A stretch of 64,000 bases of DNA from Pseudorasbora parva (GCF_024679245.1 NC_090191.1:39492524-39556523); one strand, 5' to 3'. Shown: positions 21,619 to 40,145, counted from the stretch's first letter. Notes: generated from the sequence alone by a model not told the origin. Made by a program: numbers and translations.

Positions 21619-23389
21619 TAAAGCTTAAAGTTCATATTCAGACAATGACACATTTCCACTGGGAAAGGGAGGAACATGAACTCTCTGATGCACATTTTCC
21701 ACAATTAAATTAAAATAATAATTAAGAAGAAAATTATGCATTGTTTTTTTTTTTGCACTGACTTTCACAAAAGTTTAACACGTTTAAGCCACAAATTTTC
21801 ATTTCTGCAATGCAAAATCCAATTCTCATGAACTGTCGAGTATCTATAGATCACAGTAATATTGTAAACACTTTACAATAAGGATTCGTTCACTAACAGT
21901 TATTAATATATTAGGTAAAATGAACTACAAATTACACAGTATTTATTAATCTTTTAGATAAGATTAGATAATTATTTCCGATGACTTATCTTACGACATT
22001 TAGAGTTGTTTATGTCAAGAATGTTTAGTTATTTGTATTTATTCTTACCTTTTAAGCAAAAACTCAACTTTTGCTGCGTCCCAATTCGCCTACTTATACT
22101 ACATCCTAAAAGGATGTACTCTTTTTGTGAAGAAAAACTTTTGTCAGGTTAAATATTGATAGTTGGTCACTCAAACCCCTTTATCTAAACTTCTCTACGT
22201 AACTGTCGGACTCGCACATCCGCCATATTTGTAGTTTTTAAGCGCTTTTTATCCACGTTTGTAGTCCTAATCAAATCCTTGTCCAACTCGCAATGGGCAA
22301 TATCAGCGTTAAGAGTGTGCGCCGATCTGTACTTCGAATTCTGACCGGAAATAGTAAACCATCCGGGTATCTTTGTAAAACTCTTTTCAACATACTACGA
22401 TTAGGGACATACTAATTATATTTTCGAGTACTATATAGTATGGATAGTATGCGAATTAGGACGCAGGGTTTGATAATTATTTCCGATTATGTTTAGATAT
22501 TTGTACAGGAAAACAAGACAAAAATAACTAGTGAAACACCAGTGCATTTAAATGAACAAGAACCTAGATTATATAATTTAAGTTCTCTCATTGTTGGCTC
22601 ATGACACCCAAGGCATTATCTAATGTTAACCTGATTGTAAAGTATTACCAATAATTGTTTCACCACATTTCATTATGCAGATTAAAATTATATCACAAAT
22701 ACGAAGAATCCTCAGAAAGAATTTGAAACGAGTCTGAATGTATTACAGTAGTTGCTTAAATGCCATGAAACACAGGCTTGATTTGGGCTGAAATGTGACC
22801 TGGACATGTGTTTCATCAATTGGCTTCCAACTATAAAAGTGATCATGAGCATGATGTATGTGTAGGTTATTACTGGATGGTTTGCATACGAGTTATAAAG
22901 CTTAAACCCAACAGCAAAAACTGAAAGTTCACTCTGAGACAAAGATATAGGTTTGTGTTCATTGCAGCTGCTGCCACAGGAGATAAAGAAAAGGGAAATG
23001 TGCCAAGCATTCAGGCAAAGAGAAATCTGAATAATAAACATACAGAGGTACTTTGCTCACGACGAGGAGCACCAGAAGATGTGGATTTATAGATCATCCA
23101 ATGTGCATACTGTATGTACAGTTCATATTTATTATTATAGCTAAGCATATAACACGATTAATGAGCGTCTGTCATCTGCCGGCGTTTTATTCGTCTCTTA
23201 TTCCTCATCTAAAGTGAGATTCAGGTTTTCTGATGACGTTTACGAAGCATTAAACCAAACATCTTTTATATAAACACATTGACTAATAAACACAATATTA
23301 CAACAGTTGAATGGAGGTCCAGTGATGGTCTGAATGTGTTTCTCCAGGATCACAGTCAGATCAGCAGAGTTCAGATCGACCGACGCGAG
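21619..23389. other. Convergent glipr1-krr1 intergenic interval
   Basis: It holds the 3' ends of both genes. A likely krr1 polyadenylation signal (AATAAA on the minus strand) is at 23186-23191, about 200 bp after its stop codon. For glipr1 only the weaker ATTAAA near 21703 is close to the stop. A MITE lies at 22074-22466. The remainder is AT-rich and shows no gene. Confidence 0.6.
22074..22466. mobile_element. Inverted-repeat MITE with CTGCGTCC ends
   Basis: The left terminus CTGCGTCCCAATTCGCCTAC faces the right terminus GTATGCGAATTAGGACGCAG. Inside are AT-rich sequence and two further GTACT/AGTAC-type motifs. There is no coding capacity. Confidence 0.7.
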
Positions 23390-29385
<5,996 letters not shown>

Positions 29386-29400
29386 TGCTGCTGATAGCAG

Positions 29401-29408
29401 TGACGTCA
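29401..29408. promoter_or_regulatory. Consensus CRE/ATF site in the krr1 promoter or 5' UTR
   Basis: The palindrome TGACGTCA lies 16 bp upstream of the krr1 ATG (29385, minus strand), in a locally GC-rich stretch. CREB/ATF factors bind this octamer. Housekeeping genes often carry it near the start site. Its use here is inferred. Confidence 0.6.
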
Positions 29409-29977
29409 GACGCTGCGTCTGGTCGTCATGAGCACGCGACAAACAGCGCGTGTACTGCCGCCTGCTGGTGCGGAGAGGCTTTCATTTACACAATTATTAT
29501 TTAAAACATTTAATAATATCCCATTTCACAAAACCAGTACTATACTTGAATGTTTAGTTTCAGAATAAATTTAATTTCTTAGAATTTCTTTATATAAATA
29601 TTTATATTATAGACGGTATATGATATTATATACATTATATTATATGAATTATCAATAATACATACATATTTATTAATATTTTATATTGTGTTTTGTCCCT
29701 GAAATCCCTGAAAATTGTAAAAATAAAAGAGACAAAGGACGATGCTAATTTTACACTAAGAAATCAGTATGAAAATAAATTAAATTCACATTAAATTCAC
29801 ATGAATAGATTTTTTTGCATTGCAAAATTGTTGACTATTTATTTTCATGTTATTTGAATGATTGCCTCAGTATGATAGTTTTGATTAACCCGTTAGAGTA
29901 TGTTATTGTAATTATTTTGTGTCATTGAATATGTATGTGTATTTATATATTTATAAACATTTATACACACATACACA

Positions 29978-30079
<102 letters not shown>

Positions 30080-30255
30080 CATGGACAATTAAGTTAGGAG
30101 CGGTTATGAACTTGCTCTAAATTGATTCAGTAATGAATTGACTTTATGAATTTAAGTTATAACGTACCGGTACTCTAGTTTATTTATATATACACTTATT
30201 TCAGAGTAAATTCATAACGAAATCAATTCATAACGTAAATGTCTTTTTAATTATC

Positions 30256-30292
<37 letters not shown>

Positions 30293-30466
30293 TATATATA
30301 ATTTTAACATCATTACATCGCTGGATTTACTAGTGGATATGTTATTTGAATGTCTGTTTTAATAGTATAAATCACTGCCTCAACTTGTAGTATCTGACGA
30401 TGAATGTCAAGGGAATCTATGTGATTTAATTTTCTAAAGTACAGACAGTCTGCTTGTCATTACACA

Positions 30467-30474
<8 letters not shown>

Positions 30475-30555
<81 letters not shown>
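30475..30555. repeat. (CA)n microsatellite upstream of the esterase
   Basis: About 40 CA units ending about 105 bp before the esterase start codon and 18 bp before a TATA-like motif. Confidence 0.98.
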
Positions 30556-30560
<5 letters not shown>

Positions 30561-30659
30561 CCCAGTGTGCAGTATAATAAGAGTCACAAGAGCTTCAGAG
30601 TTATGGGACACCAGCATGCATCAGTCCATCAAGAGCGGCCAGCAGACGCAGGAGTAGCC

Positions 30660-31723
30660 ATGCGGTCGTTCAGGTGTGTGTTGAGTGTGTGTGTGCTAGT
30701 GTCTGTGTTGATCAGTACTGGATCCAGTACAGAGGAGTGGATGAAGCTGGCGGCTTTACTGCGCAGTGTGTCTCCAGACGCACAGATCACCGATCAGCTC
30801 CTCATCACGGACCAACAAACTGCAGCTGGGCCCAAACTGCTGACTAAAGACGGGACCGTCCAGGGCCTGACTCTGGACAAGTCTTATGTTTTTTATGGGA
30901 TCCCGTTCGCTGATCCGCCTGTGGCCTTGTCCCGCTGGACACCGCCCCGGCCCGTCACACCGTGGACAGGGGTGTACGACGCCACCTATCCCAGAGCGGC
31001 GTGCATGCAGGCCTGCATCGGACCCCTTTCTGATGAGTGTCCTCAGAAGGTGAGCGGGACACAATGACTGACGGGACGCTTTGCTCAACAAGATCAACAA
31101 AACCATTTCAGCTGTTTTGGGTTCTGTACAAATCAAGACCTTTTGCTTTATTAAGTAATTTCTCTGGATTATTTAGACCATGTAAATTACACTTACATAA
31201 TACTTACAGTTAATAGATTTACAAAATGTGTTATTCCATAAAACCCTGAAAACTTTAGATTCTCCTCTTTTCTATTTTATGTTTGTTTTTTAAAACAAAA
31301 ATTGAATTGGGTGAATTTCATGAAGGCATTTATTTTCACCCCAAAAATTAAAGAAAAAGTTCTAATCCTTATATTTATTGTTAGCTTGCTATTCAACAAT
31401 TATTATTTTGAATATGGAAAATGAAGGATATATATATATATATTATAAAATTAAAATGACATTAAATTCTCATTCATTTATTTAATTACTTTTTTGTCAT
31501 TAAATTAATAAATTGTTTAATATATATATATATAAATTGACATTAAACCCCTATTTAATTCAATGATTTTTAAAAATGAAATAAATATAAATTAGCATAT
31601 ATTTATATATATATATTGAGACAATAAATTCAACGTTTTAATTAATATATATGAATAAAAAAAATTCCTTACAATATGTATATAAACTAACATTAAATTA
31701 TATTTTTAATTAAGTAAATATGA

Positions 31724-31775
<52 letters not shown>

Positions 31776-33096
31776 CAATGTCTCAGTGTCTGAACGCATT
31801 ATCGTGTACAATATTTGTATTATTTGACTCCAGGAGGCTTGGAATATAGTGGAAGATATGTGTCATAAGGACAACATCTAGAGTAATATGTTGTTAATAT
31901 TATTTCCTCTGGTCAGGTGAGTGAAGACTGTCTGTACCTGAACGTCTTCGTTCCTCTGAGCGTGAACTTCGCGTCTCCGCTGCTGAAGCCGCTGCCTGTC
32001 ATGGTGTGGATCCACGGCGGAGATTTCATCGCGGGCTCCGCCTCTAAAGCACTCTATGACGGACGGTTCATCAGTAACTTCACTCAAACGCTGGTCGTGA
32101 GCGTCGCCTACCGCCTGGGTGAGACACTGAGCCGCTGACTGTGAAATAAGACAGAGGTTTTCAAACTTTATGATGCCAAGGACCCCCAAATATGATGAAC
32201 CTTTTATGAGGGGCCCCCTTCCGAAAAACCTTTTTTTTATGTATAAAAAAAAACACATTTAAACTGTTAGATAAATAGTAGGTGTGACATTATAAATACA
32301 ACATTTTGTTTCCATACTTAAATTAGCTGTAGTTAATGTTGGATGTATAAACCTGAAGAAGAACATTTTCAATTAAAAATGATTTGCAACTTTCACAATA
32401 AATGTAAGTAAGCAGCTCACGTACTGCATTGAGAATACTGCCTTATAACCCCAGAGAGCAAGATAAAGGAGACTATAGTGAGAAAAACTCACTAAAGATA
32501 CAGGTATACACATCTGGAAAGTGTGTATACGCCAATAAATGAGAGAAACATTTAGAAATAAAACCGAATGTTTGGTAGATTTTATAAATTTTTGCTTTGT
32601 CTTTTTATTCTCTCAAATGTTCTGGGGCCCCCATAGAACCTCCTGGAGGACCCCTGGGGGTCCCCGGACCCCAGTTTAAAAACCCCTGATATAAGACACA
32701 AACACACACCGCTGAATCTGTCTCTCTGTCTCTCTGCAGGGGCTTTCGGCTTTCTGGTGTCAGGAAAAGACCCGAGGACTTCAGCGGTGGGGAATTATGG
32801 GATTCTGGATCAGCAGGCGGCTTTGCTCTGGGTGCAGCAGAACATCGCTGTGTTTGGAGGAGACCCAAGCAAAGTGAGGACATAAAGAAACTTATTTTAT
32901 AAAGGGCTAAATGCCCAAACTACATCTAAAGCCCTGTGCACAACAAGGGCAATAACTATAACCATTTAGTTCTAAAAAATATTCTAAATATAAAGTAAAT
33001 ATATAAAGTAAATATATAAAGTTCACACCACAACTTTATTGATAATGATAATTGACAGCCAATCAAAATCCACCCTGCTTTAAAGAGCTCCGCATT

Positions 33097-33167
<71 letters not shown>

Positions 33168-33704
33168 TGTGTATATGTGTGTGGTATGTGAATATGAATA
33201 TAAATAAAACATTTAGTCACTTAATCAAAAAAATATATATATATAATTTATGCTCATTTTACAATCAATTGTTTTTATTAAAAATACTCATAAACAATGT
33301 TATAAACAATAATAATCAAAATAAAAAAAATATTAATTATACTAAAATATTTTTTAATTTTCTTTATGCAAAATAATGATTTTATTTAAACAAAATTAAT
33401 ATAATTTTTAATGATTTTTGGGGTAAAATGGACACAATTTCATGACATTTACTGAAAAAGATTGCTATAGTTTTGTGCTATAAAGTAAAATAAGATTTCT
33501 CAAGACTTTATGAAAGATAATGGTAGTTCCTCACGGGGGTGTGTGTGTGTGTGTGTGTGTGTGTGAATTCAGGTGACTCTTTTCGGCGAGAGCGCTGGCG
33601 CTCAGTCGGTCAGTCTCCATCTGATGATCCAGAGCAGCGGACCGCTCTTCAGACAGGCCGTTTTCCAGAGCTTACCCTTCTCCATTCCTCTGAAAACACG
33701 GTAA

Positions 33705-33735
<31 letters not shown>

Positions 33736-36700
33736 GTGGGTACGGAAAGTATTCAGACCCCCTTTAAATTTTTCCCTCTTTGTTATATTGCAGCCATTTG
33801 CTAAAATCAAATAAGTTCACGTTTTTCTCATTAAACAGCACCCCATATAGACAGAAGAAAACTGATTTGTTGATATTTTTGCAGATTTATTAAAAAAGAA
33901 AAATTGAAATATCACCTGGTCATAAGTATTCAGACCCTGTGCTGTGACACTCATATATTTAACTCAGGTGCTGTCCACTTTCCGTACCCACTGTATATGA
34001 ACATGCCTGAGCTCAGTGTCATGCCTTCAAACCCGGATGTGTCTCCTCAGGCACGAGTCTCTGAAGCTGGGGAAGAACTTCGCCAAGGCCGCCAACTGCT
34101 CAGCCGTGGACGTGGAGTGTCTTCTGTCCCTCAGTCCTCAGGCGGTGCTGAACGCACAGATCAAATCCAGTAACCCTCCGTTTTAATTAGTATTTTTGTC
34201 TTGTTTCTAGTCTAAATATCTAAAAATTCTTACATTAAGAAACATGTACTAGACAAGTAAAAATTATTGTCTTGTTTTGGGAAAAAATAACTCAAAATTA
34301 AGAGTTTTTGCTTAAAATAAGCAAAATAATCCGCCAGTGGGGTAAGAAAAATAATGTTGCTTTACATTTATTTAGCTTACCCGACTGGCAGATTATTTTG
34401 CTTATTTTAAGCAAAAACTCTTAATTTTGAGTTATTTTTTCCCAAAACAAGACAATTACTTTTGCTTGTCTAGTAAATACTTCTTGTTTTAAAGGGGTGG
34501 TTCTGTGTTTTTTTTTAGGCTTGGTTGTGTTCATGGGGCGCAGTATAACATGTCTTAATACTTCTTTTCTTTTTTTTCTTTTTTAAATACTGTATTTTTC
34601 TTATATTCTTCCTCTATTCCACACCGCTGTCTCCACTGTCCTTTGAAAGGCTCGTTTGCTTCCTGCTTCTCTGAAGCCCATCCCTCCGAAAAACGCAATG
34701 GTCTTAGATTGGTTAGATGACCAAATGTAGTTTCCTGTATTTTTATTGGCTGAAGTGCCAAGCACAGGTTGTCCGGAAGCCACGCCCCTTCCCATTACGG
34801 GCAGAAGTCTCATCTGCGGAGACTAGTGAGGGTTTATGACGTCACCAACCCAGGAAGAAGCTTGTTGTAGTCCAAACCGGCCGTTTTTGTAGGCAATAAA
34901 CTGCCATAACTTTAAAAGACAATATCTCCGTTTGCATTGAACTTTCAGCGCTGTAACTTTGCAGATACTGTTTATGCTCAAGCAGCGACATTACACACTA
35001 ACTAAAGTTAAAAAAGTAAAATCGCATGCAAACAGCCCTTTAAGAATTTTTAGATGTTTGGACTAGAAACAAGACAAAAATACTAAGTAAGAAAAGCATT
35101 TCTTGTAGTGCACCTCGTGCACAGATAAGACAGAGATCACACCAAACGTTTGTTGTGTCCTCAGGCTCAAAGGTGGTGAATCCCTTCCGCTTTCTGGAGG
35201 TGTTTGAGAGCTGGGGGCCGTATATCGACGGAGAACTGATCAAGGAACAGTCAGTGAGCGCCTTTCAGAAAGGACACTGGCAAAAGGAGAAACCCGTGCT
35301 GCTCGGTATCAATCCGAAGTCGATATGAAATGAAAATCGCCCCCATGCGAACCGCTCTCATGTTGGTTACTGTGTGTGTTTCAGGGACCACGTCAGAAGA
35401 AGGCGTGATCTTTGTGTACGGCGTCTTCACGAAGCCTGTGTCATCGATCGAATGCACTGTCTACACGACGGCCATCTTCAAACAACACGCCATCAAAATC
35501 CTGCGCAAATACCTGCCGCTCTACACAGACGCAGACCGCAGGGACATGCTAGCACAGGTTAGCCTCACTCAGTCATTAGACACGTTTAAAGAATTACTTC
35601 AGTGATTTAGCATTAAGCTTTGTATTTAAACTGGGTCATTAATGTAGTAGAAATGTGAAATTATTTTTGAATTTGGTGCTTTCTAGACTGAGAAAAGACA
35701 GAAAATGTATTTTTGTCTCATGAGGATAAAAGACAACAATTTCCAGAATGCTTCGCTGCCCTGTGAGGCCACTCCCAAAGCCACCGCTACTGGATTACTG
35801 GATCACTTTCCCACCACAGTTAGAGAACAGACACTACAATTAAAAACTGAATGTGTGTGTGTTCAATATAATGTGAGTGAGCCGAGCGAGTGTCACGGCA
35901 CAAACACTACAGGAGTCTGAGGTAAGCGCTGGAGTGGCAGTCGTTCACAGCGCCTGTTCAGTCTGCCGCTTTTTCGGTTCATGCCTTTGCAAGCTTAACT
36001 TCCATAGGAATTAATTTGAAAGGTTGAAACACTCCCTTTGCTCCGCACCGCTCCGTTAGCATGACTGCCTGCAGCTGCGAGCTGAGCTGTGAGTGTGATC
36101 TCACCCCCCATGGGCCGTTTGAAAACATGTGGAAATAGCTCCATCTGCTGGCTGTAGTTTTTAGCCTCTGGCCAAAAAAACCTCCGATGATGCAAAATGA
36201 CGATATTTGCGTCATCGGAGGGTATTTTCCAGAAATAAAATTCATAAATCTCTCATCTCAGGGGGGCATGATCATTTGAATATACTTCCGGGTTTCTACT
36301 GATACAAAGCCATATGCTTAATCGCTGAAGTAACCCTTTAATCTCTCATCTGACTTTCTAATCAGATGAGATTATCTAATGTTAACAATGTGTCATATAA
36401 AGACATTCAATAACCATGCAATCTGATGGACAGAATCAGCCAAAAAGCATCTCTCTCATCTCCACTGATGGCCATTCATTTCGTCATATCATAGTTTAGT
36501 ATATGGTATTATAGCATCATGTCTTTGTAGGAGGCTCTTAAAAGCGTCAAGTGCATCAGTATTTTGCCCCGTCTGCTTGAGATGAATGGGAATCCTAACA
36601 AATCACATTATGGTAATGGATTACTAATAATAAAACATTGCAGTTGTGCTTCTTGGGTATGTTTGTACCTGTGTGATGAGGTGTGATATAAAATTTATGA

Positions 36701-38037
36701 GGAAAAGTTTAATTTATGACATACTAAATCGAAATTATGACTTAAAATGTAACAATTCTGACATTAAAAGTCTAAATCTTTACTTTTTAATATCATATTT
36801 TTTTTTTCTTTTATTCCCCATCATTATAATTTTGTCATAATTACATTTTTTAAATTATGAATTACTTAACCTGACTTTATAACTATAAATTACAGTATTA
36901 CAATTTTGGCTTGGGCTACTATAATAGAGCATTGCAATGTTGCTTCTTAGTTCATTTTTTTAAATAATTATGACATACTATAATAATTCATTATTAATAA
37001 TAATATTATTAATAATAATAATCAAATCATATGAGTTGAAAAGTCACAATTCTGACTAAAATATAATAATAATGATCTAAAAGTCAATTCTGGCAAATCA
37101 GTTATAACTGTAATAATTTATTTTTAATGTCATAATTGACTTCATCTCTTATTTATAACTTCAACTTTTTGTTTTACACTAGAAAGGACACTGTATACTA
37201 ATAACGAAGACAAATGCTGAATTTAGAATTGCATACTAGCACTCTCTCACTGTTTCTACTATAGAAAGCTATGGTTGACGTAATAAAGATATTATGCTAA
37301 TTTGCAGTTCTGAATTTTTCTACAAAAAATCCAATTAAGACGGATTTGAAATGCTGCTCCTCTGCCGTGCACAAGAGGGCGCTGTGACTCAGTGTGTGTA
37401 GAGTGCTCTGAGGACATTATCACATGTCATTTAGGATGAATAGTATGCACATCAAGACGCAAACAATGACTCAAATTTTTTAATGAGTTATATTGTGCCT
37501 CGGTTTCTGTTATGGCCATTTTAGCAGAGTTCATCTGAGAAATGTCAAAGGTCACCCTAACTAACCTCCCAATCAAACTCCTTTGGTCCTTCGTGAAAGA
37601 GTCAAACTCTTCTACTCCTTAGGGTGACAGTGTTGTTATTATAATTAAAACTATTAAAAATAACAGAAACTGACTGAAATCTAATACATTGAAGTAGAAG
37701 TACTAAAATTACAAGAGCTAGATAAAATATAAAAACATTAATAAAGCTAAAACTAAAGAACTAAAGATATTAAAAATGAAAAGAAAATTACTAAAACTTA
37801 AAATGTGAAAATGTAAAAATAAATACATACAAGTATAATATATATCATTTAAAATGTAACGTATAAATATTTATAAAAAGTACAAATTAGAGACTATTAT
37901 AATTCTTTTAATATTAATAAAATTAATTTTAAAATTACTTTATGAAAAAATCTACATCAAATACGTATAAAAGTATAAAAGGAATACTATAACACTGCTC
38001 GGTAAAAGGCTACACGCCAAGCCAAGATGCAGAAAAT

Positions 38038-38100
<63 letters not shown>

Positions 38101-38304
38101 TGTGCATGTGTGTATGTGTGTGTGTGTGCACGCGCGCATGTGTGTGTGTTTGTGTGCGTGTGTGTCTGTGTGTGTGTGTTTGTGTGTGTGTGTGTTGAAA
38201 GTGATCTGTGTCTGTGAAGAGAGAGTTTTAGACCGGAGGCGGTGGATTTTCTCTGTCTGTGTATGTGTGTGTCTGTGTTTGTGTGGGAGGGAACGGCCCT
38301 CCGT

Positions 38305-38384
<80 letters not shown>

Positions 38385-39548
38385 CCTATCTGATGAGTGT
38401 TTGGTTACCAGGTAACAGATTTAACCTACAGCGACGTGATGAAAAGCTCTAAACAAGCACTGACACAACTAAACACATCTCACTCACACACTGAATGTTT
38501 CTCTGTTCCCTTCACGTCCATATGAACTCATCATATTTAATATTCTGATGTTTAAGAGTACGTTCACAGACAGAGCTAATGGCGCCCTGTCCCACACGTT
38601 TTAAAAAAGTTTCGACTTCATCTCATAATTATGACTTTTAAGTCACAACTTTTTGTCATAATTATTATATAATAATATATAATTTTCCATTTAATGTATA
38701 AATATTTATACAAAACTAAAAATGATAAACTATTACTATTGATACAAATATGATTTAATTATTATTAAACAATTAATATTAATCTATTAAAAAATAATAT
38801 ACAAAATAATGAATCTGTTAAAGGTGCACTATGTAACTTTTCCGTCCGCCCTCTAATTAACCCACTGATGTCTCATATGGACTACTTTGATGATGTTTTT
38901 ATTCCCTTTCTGGACATGGACAGTATAATGTGCATACACTTGCATACGCTCTCAGACTAAATATAAAATATCTTAAACTGTGTGTGAAGATGAACGGAGG
39001 TCTTACGGGTGTGGAACGACATTAGGGTGAGGAGTTAATGACATCAATTTCATTTTTGGGTGAACTAACCCTTTAATGTATTGTCGTTTCAGATTGTGAC
39101 TGACTACATCTTCCTGTGTCCGTCCCGGAGAGCCGCGCGTGCCGCTGTGTTTTCCGGGAGCTCCGTGTGGATGTATGTGTTCGATCACGTCGCGAGCGAT
39201 CGTCGCGTATGGTCGGGCTTGACGTTTTGTTACCATCACGTGTGTCACGGCGCGGAGCTGCCCTTCCTGTTCGACTCGGCCGCGGTGGCAAACTTCACTA
39301 TGACTCAACCCGAGCGCCTGCTGTCCAATCGCATGCTGTGCTACTGGGGCGAGTTCGCCCACGCAGCTGACCCCGGCTCACACACCGACATGAGCACGTT
39401 CTGCCGAGAGCAACTGCCACCAGCCTGGCCGCGCTACATGGCTAACAGCGGCTGGCTTGTCATGAACCTCACGACACACACACACGCACAGACTGGATCG
39501 CGTGACGACATCTGCGACTTCTGGGACACACTTGGAATCTACCCATAA
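30660..39548 (+). CDS. Secreted type-B carboxylesterase (cholinesterase-family alpha/beta hydrolase), complete, eight exons
   Basis: Exons: 30660-31049, 31917-32118, 32740-32873, 33573-33700, 34051-34169, 35165-35305, 35385-35557 and 39093-39548. They total 1743 bp, 580 codons, with GT-AG introns and consistent phases. The ATG at 30660 is preferred over an in-frame ATG at 30567 because a signal peptide starts there ([20 protein letters not shown]). Features in order: signature [11 protein letters not shown] (133-143), oxyanion loop WIHGGDF (161-167), [18 protein letters not shown], nucleophile Ser249 in FGESAG, acid Glu377 in TTSEEGVIF, and His481 in [10 protein letters not shown]. All three triad residues are present, so it should be an active serine hydrolase in the secretory pathway or outside the cell. 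The natural substrate cannot be read from sequence. It most resembles the fish proteins annotated as crystal-protein-like or cAMP-regulated D2-like, not acetylcholinesterase or bile-salt lipase; that is recollection, not a search. Confidence 0.93.
31740..31774. repeat. (TG)n microsatellite
   Basis: A TG run after a (TA)n stretch in esterase intron 1. The rest of that intron (31050-31916) is AT-rich with several short TATATA runs and no gene. Confidence 0.95.
32152..32688. mobile_element. Non-autonomous hAT element in esterase intron 2
   Basis: Termini CAGAGGTTTTCAAACTTTAT and CAGTTTAAAAACCCCTG are inverted, with GGACCCCC/GGGGTCC blocks just inside. The flanking octamers AAATAAGA (32144-32151) and ATATAAGA (32689-32696) match at 7 of 8 positions. 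It fills nearly the whole intron (32119-32739). Confidence 0.85.
33102..33165. repeat. (CA)n microsatellite
   Basis: About 32 CA units in esterase intron 3. The remainder of that intron (32874-33572) is AT-rich. Confidence 0.98.
33540..33565. repeat. (GT)13 tract at the esterase exon 4 acceptor
   Basis: The tract is followed by GAATTCAG-type sequence and the exon begins at 33573, so GT repeats stand where a polypyrimidine tract would normally be. Confidence 0.97.
33734..33993. mobile_element. Tc1-like MITE in esterase intron 4
   Basis: It is flanked by TA and bounded by CAGTGGGTACGGAAAGTATT and, inverted, TTTCCGTACCCACTG. A second internal pair (GTATTCAGACCC) occurs near both ends. It is 260 bp with no transposase. 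Confidence 0.88.
34186..35113. mobile_element. Foldback DNA element with a nested TTAA element, esterase intron 5
   Basis: The outer inverted pair is TTTTTGTCTTGTTTCTAGTC near 34190 and GACTAGAAACAAGACAAAAA near 35060; the left end is truncated. An inner perfect-looking hairpin occupies 34248-34480, with two arms of about 95 bp (ATAACTCAAAATTAAGAG with CTCTTAATTTTGAGTTAT). From about 34492 to 35043 another element is inserted, bounded by TTTAAAGGGGTGG and GCCCTTTAA with TTAA at its edges. Confidence 0.75.
38041..38382. repeat. Complex (TG)n region
   Basis: There are two long TG arrays (38041-38096 and 38317-38382) with interrupted TG, TGCG and TCTG sequence between them. The 141-codon Val-Cys open frame here is an artefact. 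Confidence 0.95.
39000..39077. mobile_element. Transposon terminus next to the esterase last-exon acceptor
   Basis: The sequence ending TTTTTGGGTGAACTAACCCTTTAA is the right end of the cyprinid element family whose left end reads AAAGGGTTAGTTCACCC (13852) or AAAGGGATAGTT (45461). It ends 16 bp before exon 39093. Confidence 0.7.
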
Positions 39549-39585
39549 GAGGAGCACAAGATCTCATTAATATCTGTTTCTCCTA

Positions 39586-40145
39586 CACTGCAAAAAATCG
39601 ATTTTCTTAGACCCCGATCACACAGAACGCGTTTTTGCAGCGAGAGGCGCCTTTTTAGAATGGATTTCGTTTGGCAGAGATCGTTATGTGCGTTGCTTAT
39701 GTGCCCTCGCGTTATAACCGCCTGCTGCGCCTCGTGTTTTTGAAGGAGCGCTCCGAGCGCATGAAGTTGAAAAAAAGTGAACTCTGAGCGCAAAAAAAAA
39801 AAAAATCGCCCGACGTCATCGCGTTTATTTTCTGTTGTCCAATCGAATGAATGGAGAGGCGGGCCTTTCGTTGTGTTGACCGTTACATTGATTTGACTGA
39901 CAGTACAGCTGATTCGGGGGGTTGCCTAAAAAAACATTTTTTTTTAAACGCAGCGCACTGCTCTTTGAATGAAAAAACGCCAACCAAAAAAGGCAGTGCA
40001 GTGCGCCTCACGTTTTCGAACCTGAAAAACATGTTCTGTGTGATCGGGCCCTTAGTCAGTAGTTTTGTCTTTTTTCCAGTACAAATATTCTTAAATCAAG
40101 ACATTTACTTCAAAATGACTTCAGATAAAGTCTTGTTTTCTGTGT
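39586..40145. mobile_element. Foldback element carrying a nested Harbinger-like element
   Basis: The outer element begins CACTGCAAAAAATCG at 39586, 38 bp after the esterase stop codon, and resumes after 40054 with AGTTTTGTCTTTTTTCCAGT. The nested element is 39610-40051 (442 bp). It is flanked by TTA on both sides, with termini GACCCCGATCACACAGAACG and, complemented, GGGCCCGATCACACAGAACA. TTA duplication with G-rich ends fits PIF/Harbinger. Confidence 0.7.

Larger units (their letters stand above)
35558..39092. other. Esterase intron 7 (3.5 kb): repeats and AT-rich DNA
   Basis: Contents from left to right: unassigned sequence; a probable DNA element at 35940-36340 ending near CCCTTTAA; AT-rich DNA (36600-37320); the A-rich repeat (37620-37860); TG arrays (38041-38382); a fragment starting AAAGGTGCACTATGTAACTT at 38821 (same family as 54830-55353); and a transposon end at about 39000-39077. 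I see no additional exon; the reading frame joins directly from 35557 to 39093. Confidence 0.6.

Noticed and set aside
30567..30659. Upstream in-frame ATG as esterase start
   Set aside because: It would put 31 polar residues before a clear signal peptide and overlaps the TATA-like motif.
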